From: an uncultured Clostridia bacterium
GTDB lineage: Bacteria; Bacillota; Clostridia; Peptostreptococcales; Acidaminobacteraceae
NCBI GenBank assembly: GCA_937880545.1
Contig: CALFKA010000162.1
Coordinates: 1 to 21,601 of the forward strand
Reading direction: 5' to 3'
Length of the DNA: 21,601 nt
Shown: piece after piece, positions 15,381 to 21,601 of the stretch
Position numbering within the stretch: position 1 is the first letter of the stretch
How the letters are laid out: every line of letters begins with the position of its first letter
Notes under the pieces: model-generated
Told to the model about the DNA's origin: nothing
Databases searched by the model: none
Seen by the model: the letters and a program-made list of their open reading frames with translations, nothing else
Translations under genes and position numbers: made by a program

Positions 15381-16415
15381 TTACCTTAATAATCCTAGGA
15401 AAGAGCTGACGACAAAGGAAGCTGTAACTACCAGCACAGAAACCAAAAATCCATGGGTCAGAGGTTTCACACCGAGTTTTTTTATTTCTCGAAAATCGGT
15501 GCGAAGTCCTACCTCCGCCAGAGCGACAACCATCATGAACTTGCTGATCTTCTTAAGGAGACGGGCAAGCTCAGGTTGAATCACTCCGGCACTGCGAAGG
15601 CCAGTCATCAGGAGGAAGCCGAGGATAAACCACGGGAAAATCTTTATCCAGTTGACTTTGTTTTTATGATGAACAGAGTGCTCCCCACCGCTCTCCAGCT
15701 CCCTTTTCTCGACCATCATACTGAGAGCAGAATAACCCACAACCACCGGGATGATAAAGAGCGTCCTGGTCAGTTTCACCATCGTCGCAAAGTCTCCCGC
15801 CGCTTCCCCCAGTGCATAGCCCGCTGCTACAACACTTGACGTGTCATGGACCGCAGTCCCTGCCCAGAGCCCATAGCCGCTGTCTGTTAAACCCAGTGTT
15901 CTTCCCATAGCAGGCAGAAGCACGATCATGAGCATATCAAAGAGGAAAATGACCGATAAGGCATAAGCCACATCCCGGTCCTCTGCTTTGATCACCGGTG
16001 CCACAGAGACGATCGCAGAGCCACCGCAGATGGCTGCGCCGGAAGAGATGAGGCTTGTGAGTTTCCAGTCAAGTCCGAAAAGTCTTCCAAGAAAAAAGGC
16101 AGACACAAAGCAGGTGAAAAGAGTAAAAAGCATGACGATCAGCGATGTCTGACCGACACTGATGATGGTCGCAATATTGAGGCTGGCACCCAGAAGGATG
16201 ATCGCCAGTTTCAGCAGTTTTTTGGAGGCAAACTCCAACCCTTTTACCAGAAAATCATGATCTCTTAGAAAAACATTTGCCAACGTTCCGATAAAGATAG
16301 CCATCACCGAGGCACTGACATAGTGCCCGGGAAGAACGGATTCCAAGGCGGTGGCGAGGCTTGCGATGGCAAGTGCTATAAGAAAACCCGGAAGGACAGA
16401 CTGAAACGATTTCAT
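15381..16415 (-). CDS. yeiH: YeiH/UPF0324 family membrane protein (putative anion exporter)
   Basis: 344 aa with about ten membrane helices. Family signatures are clear: MAIFIGTLANVFL, KLAIILLGASLN, SGAAICGGSAIVSVAPVI, VIFLFDMLMIVLLPAMG and GTAVHDTSSVVAAGYALG. The family has been proposed to export sulfate or related anions, but the substrate is not firmly established. The ATG at 16415 has AGGGG 4 nt upstream; a longer frame to 16466 has no comparable site. The gene lies 87 nt before the dioxygenase gene, possibly in one transcript; no terminator was seen in that gap. Confidence 0.9.
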   Translation of the reverse strand: MKSFQSVLPGFLIALAIASLATALESVLPGHYVSASVMAIFIGTLANVFLRDHDFLVKGLEFASKKLLKLAIILLGASLNIATIISVGQTSLIVMLFTLFTCFVSAFFLGRLFGLDWKLTSLISSGAAICGGSAIVSVAPVIKAEDRDVAYALSVIFLFDMLMIVLLPAMGRTLGLTDSGYGLWAGTAVHDTSSVVAAGYALGEAAGDFATMVKLTRTLFIIPVVVGYSALSMMVEKRELESGGEHSVHHKNKVNWIKIFPWFILGFLLMTGLRSAGVIQPELARLLKKISKFMMVVALAEVGLRTDFREIKKLGVKPLTHGFLVSVLVVTASFVVSSFLGLLR

Positions 16416-16512
16416 CTTTCCCCTTTGTAGTCGTTCTTGAAGGAGGAGAAAAGTATCCTCAAGCAAAACTCTACCACAAAATTGTCCCTTGGGGTTACTT
16501 ACAGAGTGCGTT

Positions 16513-16546
16513 TCAAGAAGAAAAGCCGGCCTGATGACAAACCGGT
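16513..16546 (-). terminator. Rho-independent terminator after the vWA gene
   Basis: On the minus strand CCGGTTTG and CAGGCCGG pair over 8 bp (two U-G pairs) with loop TCAT, followed by CTTTTCTTCTT. It lies about 20 nt past the vWA stop. Confidence 0.65.
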
Positions 16547-16564
16547 CGTGTGAAACCCTTCGAT

Positions 16565-17218
16565 CTATCTCTTCTTTTTCCTGCCGGTGAAGTCCTCATC
16601 GATTTTTTCTTTCCAATCCTCACGGATGCCCTTTCCCGTCCGGTAGTCGAGGATCGTCTCAGTCATGGTTTGAAAGTTCATAGCCACCCCAGCCGAGTCT
16701 GCATGATAGTTCTGTGCGCGGGAAGGGTCGATCCCGATCCACCCTGCTGTCTCTACCGCATCGATATTAGCTCCCAGAAAGATGAATTCCCAGCCGTACT
16801 TTTTCTGCTGATGGCTGATCATTGATTTAACCTTCTTGGAGGTGTACTCTCGACTGGAGTTTTCCATGCCGTCGGTGATGATGACGAACATGACATTTTT
16901 TGCCTGCAGCTTTTTGTCTGTCTTTTTCTGTACATTGACGAGTTTGTTGATGCCAAAGCCAATGGCGTCGATGAGTGCCGTGGTACCTCTCGTGTAGTAT
17001 TCTTTCTCCGTCATAGGGTTGACGGCTTCCAGGTCATGGCGATCATGAAGTAGTTCCATCTGATTATCGAAGAGAATGGTGGTGATGCGGCACTCCCCAT
17101 CCACTTCTTTCTGTTTGGCCAGCATGCCGTTGAATCCTCCGATGGTGTCTGATTCGAGACCACTCATGGAGCCACTTCTATCCAAGATGAACACTAATTC
17201 TGTCAAATCTTTTTTCAC
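16565..17218 (-). CDS. von Willebrand factor A domain protein (TerY-like)
   Basis: 217 aa, almost entirely one vWA domain. The metal-ion-dependent adhesion site is complete: Asp13, Ser15 and Ser17 in LDRSGSMSG, Thr in YTRGTTALIDAIG and Asp in VIITDGMENSS. No signal peptide or membrane helix is seen, so it is cytoplasmic. The C-terminus is strongly basic (GRKKKR). TerY-type vWA proteins occur in stress and phosphorylation modules and are thought to assemble protein complexes. The start is GTG at 17218 with GGAGG 5 nt before it; the frame runs on to 17269 without a ribosome site. It follows the macro-domain gene, but a terminator separates the two. Confidence 0.9.
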   Translation of the reverse strand: MKKDLTELVFILDRSGSMSGLESDTIGGFNGMLAKQKEVDGECRITTILFDNQMELLHDRHDLEAVNPMTEKEYYTRGTTALIDAIGFGINKLVNVQKKTDKKLQAKNVMFVIITDGMENSSREYTSKKVKSMISHQQKKYGWEFIFLGANIDAVETAGWIGIDPSRAQNYHADSAGVAMNFQTMTETILDYRTGKGIREDWKEKIDEDFTGRKKKR

Positions 17219-17288
17219 ATTGTCCTCCTCGCTTTTTCTGATGTCAGTGTAGCAAGAAGGAAAACGCAATGGGTCGCTTCACAGGCGA

Positions 17289-17311
17289 CAAAAAACTCCC
17301 CGAAGGGAGTG
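17289..17311 (-). terminator. Rho-independent terminator with UUCG loop after the macro-domain gene
   Basis: On the minus strand ACTCCC-TTCG-GGGAGT is followed by TTTTT. It is a compact, stable UUCG-capped stem just 6 nt past the macro-gene stop and about 70 nt before the vWA start. Confidence 0.88.
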
Positions 17312-17316
17312 TGTGT

Positions 17317-18294
17317 CTAGCCGCCTGCTCCAAGAAGCGGCTGATCGTGCTGAAAGAGGACTTCATTAATGGTAAAAAGGTCATAGTTGCCATTGACAAT
17401 AAAGTACTCCACGATGACATCGAACTTCTGACTTCTTGAGAGGGCAAAACCGGCTCTCATCAGAAGATCCTGCGTCTCTTCCAGGCTAAGCTCCATAGCG
17501 ACAGCTAGTGCCAACACCGTTCGCTTGCCGGGACGATAATCCTCCACTGAGCGGATCTTGGAAAAAAGCTTTCTGTCGAGATTTGCTTTTTTGTAGACCT
17601 CCACGTCATCTAACTTCTTCGCATCAATGAGGCGAAACAGAGTGTCTGAAAAAGGTTCGTCCAGTTTTCCGATGAGGTCCTCAAGAGAATAGGGCGCAGC
17701 CCTCTCGACGCTAGTTTCCATCATCATTGAAGGAAACTCCGACAAATTTCTTTGCCGTACTGCAGGGAGTCCTTCATAGTGATCGTCAATGTAACTCTCG
17801 ACATCCCCCAGAAGTTTCCTGCTCACCGAGAACGATTCTTTATCGTAGACGATTAGGTAGATATCCATCTCATGTTCATCCAGAAAGTCGCGAATGATCT
17901 CTGTGGCAGCGGAAAGAGCTTTTTTCTTTGGATAGCCAAGGATACCTGTCGATATCAGGGGGATGGCGATGCTTTCCAGCCCCTTATTCTGCGCCAGCTC
18001 AAGAGAGTGGCGGTAGCTGAGACGGAGGAGTTCCTCATCCTTGTCTTTGCCTCGGTAGCGAGGACCCGCCGTGTGGATCACCCACCGGGCGGGAAGATCA
18101 AACCCCGGCGTGATGACGGCTTCTCCCACCTTGATCGGGGCAAGATGGGAGGCGGCCTCCTGAAGCTTTCTGCCGGCTGCCTTTGCTATGGCACCTGAAA
18201 CCCCGGCATCAAGAAGAAGAGATGTATTCGTTGCGCACACAATGGCGTCGACATACATGCGGGTGATATCCTGACGTATGATGGTAAACGGCAT
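17317..18294 (-). CDS. Macro-domain (ADP-ribose-binding/hydrolase) protein with a C-terminal helical domain
   Basis: 325 aa. Residues 1 to about 165 are a macro domain: QDITRMYVDAIVCATNTSLL, AGVSGAIAKAAG, RWVIHTAGPRY and the phosphate loop IPLISTGILGYPKKKA. These proteins bind ADP-ribose and many remove it from proteins or from O-acetyl-ADP-ribose. After a polar linker the C-terminal part (about 205-325) is helical, with YKKANLDRKLFSKIRS and LALAVAMELSLEETQDLLMRAGFALS; this resembles an XRE-like fold but I cannot name a family with certainty. AAAGGAG lies 5 nt before the ATG. It is 21 nt downstream of the RocB-like gene, so co-transcribed with it, and is closed by a UUCG terminator before the vWA gene. 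Confidence 0.9.
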   Translation of the reverse strand: MPFTIIRQDITRMYVDAIVCATNTSLLLDAGVSGAIAKAAGRKLQEAASHLAPIKVGEAVITPGFDLPARWVIHTAGPRYRGKDKDEELLRLSYRHSLELAQNKGLESIAIPLISTGILGYPKKKALSAATEIIRDFLDEHEMDIYLIVYDKESFSVSRKLLGDVESYIDDHYEGLPAVRQRNLSEFPSMMMETSVERAAPYSLEDLIGKLDEPFSDTLFRLIDAKKLDDVEVYKKANLDRKLFSKIRSVEDYRPGKRTVLALAVAMELSLEETQDLLMRAGFALSRSQKFDVIVEYFIVNGNYDLFTINEVLFQHDQPLLGAGG

Positions 18295-18315
18295 ACCGAC
18301 TCCTTTATCGATCTG

Positions 18316-19980
18316 TCACTGTTTGAGTAGTTCCAGTAACACTCTCGTCGTGATCGATGGTACCACGCCAAAGGAGTACTTTTGGTGTACCCGCTCACTC
18401 AGCATGTGACCATCTTTTCCCTGTGGTCCAATATTTACTACAGGGACATCCACTTCTTCGATCTTCTCAAAGGGGTGGACATACTTCTGTCCCCAAGAGG
18501 GCATGTTATAAATATATTTCTTATGTGACTCCCGGTCTCCACTCACAGCCATAAAACTGGAGTCGGAGATATATGGATAGAAAAATCTCTTCTGAATCGG
18601 ACGTCCCGGAAGCGACTTCGTCTCCGAAAGCGCTTTTTCTACACCGGCAATCAGAGCCCTCTCCCCCTCATTTCTTCCAACCGTCTCGATCGGAGCACTC
18701 AAAATCGCACCGTAGTAGATGACGACGCCCGGCGCATCACTCTTTTTCATATTCCAGGCAAACTGAGCCACCTCATGGCTAAACCTTCGCATATCCATGT
18801 CCGGACTCTTCAAGTGAAGTGCTGATTTGAACTCTTCTATTTTTTTATCAAAGGAAGGGTTTTTCTCTCGCAATTCTTCACACAACTCTTCCCAGGTATA
18901 GACAGACCTTTTCCAGCCAAGTGGGGTATAGTCAATCCCAGCTCTCTCACAGTACTCTCTATAGCGTCTATCCATCAGCTCCAGCGTCTCATCATAACTC
19001 TCTTCCACTACCTCTTTGAATGTGGCGATCACTTTATCTGCTCCGCTTCCGTGGCTGAAGACATTATAGTAGACCTGGGCAGCAAGGGCTGTCTGGACGG
19101 AGTAGTCGGGTTTAAAATCCATCTGCTTTAGTGAGATCGGAGGTACCGTCAGTTCCCCCTGTGCCATATCCGAAAGTCGGCTATTCAGCGATACATTTTT
19201 TGTGATGATGGCCGTAAGAAGGTTGGGATCAAAAGCAGCAAAGGGTTGCCCTGCATGGGCTTCCTTTCCAAAGACGGAGCAACCAGGCAAGTACTTGCCT
19301 ATCGTACCAAAGTACACATAAAAATTTGTATCATTTGGATATCTATTAGTTGTGTAGTCGGCATTGACGCAGGCGATGTAGTCAAAGCCACATTCATCTT
19401 TCAGTTCAGTTAGTACATCCAAAGCGGAGATGATTCCGTTTGAACTGTCTTCTTCATCACAGGCATGCACGGCCACAATGTTTCCCTTAAGGAGCTCCGG
19501 CTGCTCGCTGAAGTGCTTCATAATCGCCATATGCCCGGCAACTCCTGATTTCATATCGAGGCTACCTCTTCCAAAGAGATAGTCTCCTGATGCGATGTCT
19601 TCGAGCACTTCATCAGATAGAAGGAAATGTTCTTTTAACAACTCCGGAAGCTCTTCAGGCTTTGTCGCATAGTCTGCAAACTCTCCGAAGTCATCCACTC
19701 CTACCGTGTCGATATGTCCGATAAGGATCACCGTCTTGTCACTTCCACCCTCTTTCGTTCCCCGCACATAAGCGATGACATTGTGGCGATCGATCGGGTC
19801 GTTCTTCGTTTTTTGCAGCCTAAAGGATCCGGGGTTTTCGCGAAAGTATGGATGTTTCTCGTAGTAACCCAGTATATGTTTTGCAATGGCCGACTCTTCT
19901 CCCGGCGCCTTGTTCACGCTTCTGACAGATACTAGCTCCACCGTCAGATCCTTCACTTCCTGAAAATATTCTGGCAACAT
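18316..19980 (-). CDS. rocB: M20 family peptidase, RocB-like
   Basis: 554 aa, long for M20 peptidases but right for the RocB group (Bacillus RocB is of similar size and is linked to arginine use, exact activity unclear). Metal-site residues are His89 and Asp91 in IGHIDTV, Asp142 in GRGSLDMKSG and the acidic run Asp175-Asp178 in HACDEEDSS. KEAHAGQPF gives the dimerisation-domain His. The C-terminus has VVNIGPQGKDGHMLSERVH. The start is ATG at 19980 with AGAGG close before it. A near-perfect inverted repeat sits in the leader 15-34 nt upstream. First gene of a pair with the macro-domain gene. No arginine-catabolic gene is visible here, so the arginine link is by family only. Confidence 0.88.
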   Translation of the reverse strand: MLPEYFQEVKDLTVELVSVRSVNKAPGEESAIAKHILGYYEKHPYFRENPGSFRLQKTKNDPIDRHNVIAYVRGTKEGGSDKTVILIGHIDTVGVDDFGEFADYATKPEELPELLKEHFLLSDEVLEDIASGDYLFGRGSLDMKSGVAGHMAIMKHFSEQPELLKGNIVAVHACDEEDSSNGIISALDVLTELKDECGFDYIACVNADYTTNRYPNDTNFYVYFGTIGKYLPGCSVFGKEAHAGQPFAAFDPNLLTAIITKNVSLNSRLSDMAQGELTVPPISLKQMDFKPDYSVQTALAAQVYYNVFSHGSGADKVIATFKEVVEESYDETLELMDRRYREYCERAGIDYTPLGWKRSVYTWEELCEELREKNPSFDKKIEEFKSALHLKSPDMDMRRFSHEVAQFAWNMKKSDAPGVVIYYGAILSAPIETVGRNEGERALIAGVEKALSETKSLPGRPIQKRFFYPYISDSSFMAVSGDRESHKKYIYNMPSWGQKYVHPFEKIEEVDVPVVNIGPQGKDGHMLSERVHQKYSFGVVPSITTRVLLELLKQ

Positions 19981-19994
19981 ATCCTCTTCTTTCC

Positions 19995-20014
19995 GACAGA
20001 TCTCAAGACCTGTC
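19995..20014 (-). promoter_or_regulatory. Inverted repeat in the rocB-like leader (operator or RNA hairpin)
   Basis: The arms GACAGATCT and AGACCTGTC are 9 bp with one mismatch (a G-U pair in RNA), 2 bp apart. Position just upstream of the ribosome site suggests a repressor operator or a translation-controlling stem. Confidence 0.4.
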
Positions 20015-20066
20015 CACTGTCAAGTCGTGGGGGTATCGTTACAACTTCATTATCTCATAACTCAAG

Positions 20067-20096
20067 GATATATTTCAGTAGAGTTGATTCTCTCAA
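20067..20096 (-). promoter_or_regulatory. Weak candidate sigma-70 promoter for the rocB-macro pair
   Basis: On the minus strand TTGAGA (5 of 6) and TATATC (4 of 6) are 18 bp apart, with a predicted start near 20060 and a leader of about 80 nt. It follows directly after the T-run of the upstream terminator. Confidence 0.3.
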
Positions 20097-20099
20097 AAC

Positions 20100-20134
20100 A
20101 AAATGATCCGGTCTACAGAAGCCGGATCACTTTG
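20100..20134 (-). terminator. Rho-independent terminator after the siderophore-type binding-protein gene
   Basis: On the minus strand TGATCCGG/CCGGATCA pair perfectly and extend by AAAG with TTTT to 12 bp (one G-U pair), around a 10-nt loop; the tail reads TTTTGTTTT. It lies about 50 nt past the stop. Confidence 0.85.
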
Positions 20135-20182
20135 GCGCGTTATTTTGTTTAAAGATATCGTTTCAGAATTGATTCTCGCCTA

Positions 20183-21340
20183 TCAGGGCAGTGCCTTTTC
20201 GACTAGCTTGTCATATGTCTCATCGGTCAGATCATATTCATAAAAGAGCTTATAGTAGTCCTTTACTTCTGTCTTAAGATCGTATGTCGCGTAGTCAGGA
20301 TAGAGCAATTCGCCCAACCAGATGAGGCCGAGGTATCTCTGGACAGAAGGAGGGGAGGAGAGCCAGCCATAAGGTCCGGATGGCGTCTCGTAGAAATCAC
20401 CCGTCTTGATGGCGGTAACGCCACTCCAAGAAGACTCGGAAGCCACGGTATCGTATATGCTGTCGGGGCTGAAGACGATGACTTGTGGATCCCAGTTCAT
20501 AATCTGCTCGATATCTACCTCGTTTCCACCTCCCGATGAAACGACTTCTTCGATGACTGCGAGATTCGTGGACATGAGGTTGACGGATTCGGCGTGGAAG
20601 GATCCTTCTGCGATCACGTTGACTCCGGCATCTCCCAGGCAGTAAAGCAGGGTCTTTCGCTTTCCGTCAGCATCTACCTTTTTCATCATCTCCGTGATCA
20701 TCTGATAGGTCTTTTCGCACCATCCGGCGAGTTCTTCCGCTTTGTCGGTTTTTCCGGTCAGTTCGCCCAATTTCCTGTAGGCCTCCGGAGCCGTAGCGAC
20801 TGTCGCATCGATATGTACAAATGGGATGCCCGTCTGCTTCGTCAGGGAGTCCATGTCCTCAACGATCGTCTTTTTCGCCTCACCCACATCGATGACGACA
20901 TCCGGAGCGGCAGCGAGAAGTGCTTCTAAATCCATTTCTCCTTTACCGCCATAAAGTTGTCCCAGCTTCGGTAAATCCAGATATTTTTGCGGAATAAAAA
21001 CCGCGGACTCTGCTGAAAATTCGCTTGCAAAGCCTACCATCATCTCCGGGCAAAGTGGCAGAACGTAGACTTGAGTGAGTGGGCCGGAGACAGCAATCTT
21101 GGTGATCTCTGTCGGAATCGTTACAGTGCGTCCTGTAGAATCTGTAAACTCACGGGTCGCAGCTACCTCATCGGCAGGTTGTTCAGTTGGTGTTTCAGTT
21201 TCAGCTTCGGTTTCGGTTTCGGTTTCTACTTCACTCGGTCCCTGCACCTGCTCATTGGGTTTTCCACAAGCCGGAAGCAGGAGGGCAACCAGGAGTAATA
21301 GAACCGTAAGTAGTAGCAGTCCTCTCGTCTTTTTTTTCAT
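20183..21340 (-). CDS. Iron-siderophore/B12-type ABC transporter substrate-binding lipoprotein
   Basis: 385 aa. A lysine-rich start, a leucine-rich signal and the lipobox LPAC place it as a membrane-anchored lipoprotein. A Thr/Glu dipeptide-repeat linker (about residues 38-55) follows, then a FepB/BtuF-like fold: REFTDSTGRTVTIPTEITKIAV, MDLEALLAAAPDVVIDVG, and INWDP-type NWDPQVIVF with a late WLGELLYPD. Such proteins catch ferric siderophores, haem or cobalamin; the Trp- and Tyr-rich C-terminus does not settle which. The ATG at 21340 has AAAGGTGG 7 nt upstream. It follows the end of an ABC ATPase gene by 62 nt and is closed by a strong terminator, so it is the last gene of its transport operon. 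Confidence 0.92.
   Translation of the reverse strand: MKKKTRGLLLLTVLLLLVALLLPACGKPNEQVQGPSEVETETETEAETETPTEQPADEVAATREFTDSTGRTVTIPTEITKIAVSGPLTQVYVLPLCPEMMVGFASEFSAESAVFIPQKYLDLPKLGQLYGGKGEMDLEALLAAAPDVVIDVGEAKKTIVEDMDSLTKQTGIPFVHIDATVATAPEAYRKLGELTGKTDKAEELAGWCEKTYQMITEMMKKVDADGKRKTLLYCLGDAGVNVIAEGSFHAESVNLMSTNLAVIEEVVSSGGGNEVDIEQIMNWDPQVIVFSPDSIYDTVASESSWSGVTAIKTGDFYETPSGPYGWLSSPPSVQRYLGLIWLGELLYPDYATYDLKTEVKDYYKLFYEYDLTDETYDKLVEKALP
21193..21228 (-). repeat. In-frame hexanucleotide repeat coding a Thr-Glu linker
   Basis: Six consecutive 6-bp units of TTTCGG type (TTTCAG twice, CTTCGG, TTTCGG twice, then a degenerate TTTCTA) encode alternating Glu-Thr on the minus strand. Gain or loss of a unit adds or removes two residues without a frameshift. 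Confidence 0.75.
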
Positions 21341-21402
21341 TTTCTAACCACCTTTCCAGTGAAGTTCTACATATAGTTATTGAGAAACCTTTGAAGCAGA
21401 CA

Positions 21403-21601
21403 TCAGCTTTTGTCGGTGATGACAGATATCGGAACACAAAAACGCGCTCTATCGTCAAAGAGACTTGATACCTCCATGTCCACTTCGTAAAGGATTTTCA
21501 TGGTTTCCTTGTTCAATATTTCTTCCGGGGAGCCGTAAGAGAGTACGGCACCGTCTTTCATCGTGAGTATGAGGGCGGTCATGCGGGGATCAAGATCGAC
21601 G
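21403..21601 (-). CDS. C-terminal end of an ABC transporter ATPase (FepC/FecE-like), cut by the window edge
   Basis: The frame is open from the window edge to a TGA at 21403-21405 and encodes about 65 residues with no start in view. The stretch LTMKDGAVLSYGSPEEIL followed by MKILYEVDMEV is the typical end of iron-chelate/cobalamin importer ATPases (MLKDGKI-x-x-GxPxEVLT...LYGVDVEV). Walker and signature motifs lie outside the window. The binding-protein gene downstream is of the same transporter class, so the operon order is probably permease, ATPase, binding protein. Confidence 0.8.
   Translation of the reverse strand, partial: VDLDPRMTALILTMKDGAVLSYGSPEEILNKETMKILYEVDMEVSSLFDDRARFCVPISVITDKS

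Noticed and set aside
15453..15839. A 128-codon open frame on the plus strand
   Set aside because: Antisense to the YeiH-type membrane protein and rich in His, Arg and Ser, as expected for reversed membrane-protein codons.

Overview
The window looks like a chromosomal segment from an anaerobic, peptide- or amino-acid-using member of the Bacillota, probably of the class Clostridia. This is inferred from strong GGAGG-type ribosome binding sites, lipoprotein-anchored binding proteins, a RocB-type peptidase and a sigma-54 enhancer-binding activator of the kind common in Clostridia. No rRNA, tRNA, CRISPR array, insertion sequence or phage gene was found. Every gene I can support lies on the minus strand, so the window is read from right to left. 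GC content sampled by eye is about 33-50 % to the left of roughly 13 kb and about 55-60 % to the right of it.

Right part (21.6 to 13.1 kb, GC-richer): the C-terminal end of an ABC ATPase and an iron-siderophore/B12-type binding lipoprotein, closed by a clear terminator. Next comes a RocB-like M20 peptidase followed closely by a macro-domain protein, closed by a UUCG-loop terminator. A small von Willebrand A protein follows, then a YeiH-type membrane protein, a YgiD-type extradiol dioxygenase and a second M20 amidohydrolase.

Middle (12.9 to 5.0 kb): a complete oligopeptide/dipeptide ABC importer (binding protein, two permeases, two ATPases) with its own candidate promoter. Between the binding-protein gene and the first permease gene lie strong, partly mutually exclusive hairpins. 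Downstream are an M17 leucyl aminopeptidase and a GNAT acetyltransferase. The sequence supports a peptide import-and-cleavage route.

Left part (4.9 to 0 kb): a tightly overlapping four-gene operon encoding an N-acyl-D-amino-acid deacylase, an M20 amidohydrolase, an RpiR-like SIS-domain protein and a sigma-54 activator that lacks a sensor domain. A candidate -24/-12 promoter precedes the operon. A second, better one lies just after the activator gene, inside the operon's own terminator hairpin, and points at a gene that begins at the left edge (only about 10 codons visible). The RpiR-like protein has an acidic, non-basic recognition helix. The most interesting idea here is that it acts as the ligand sensor for the sensor-less activator, giving a split sensor/activator switch for N-acyl-amino-acid breakdown. 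That last step is inference.
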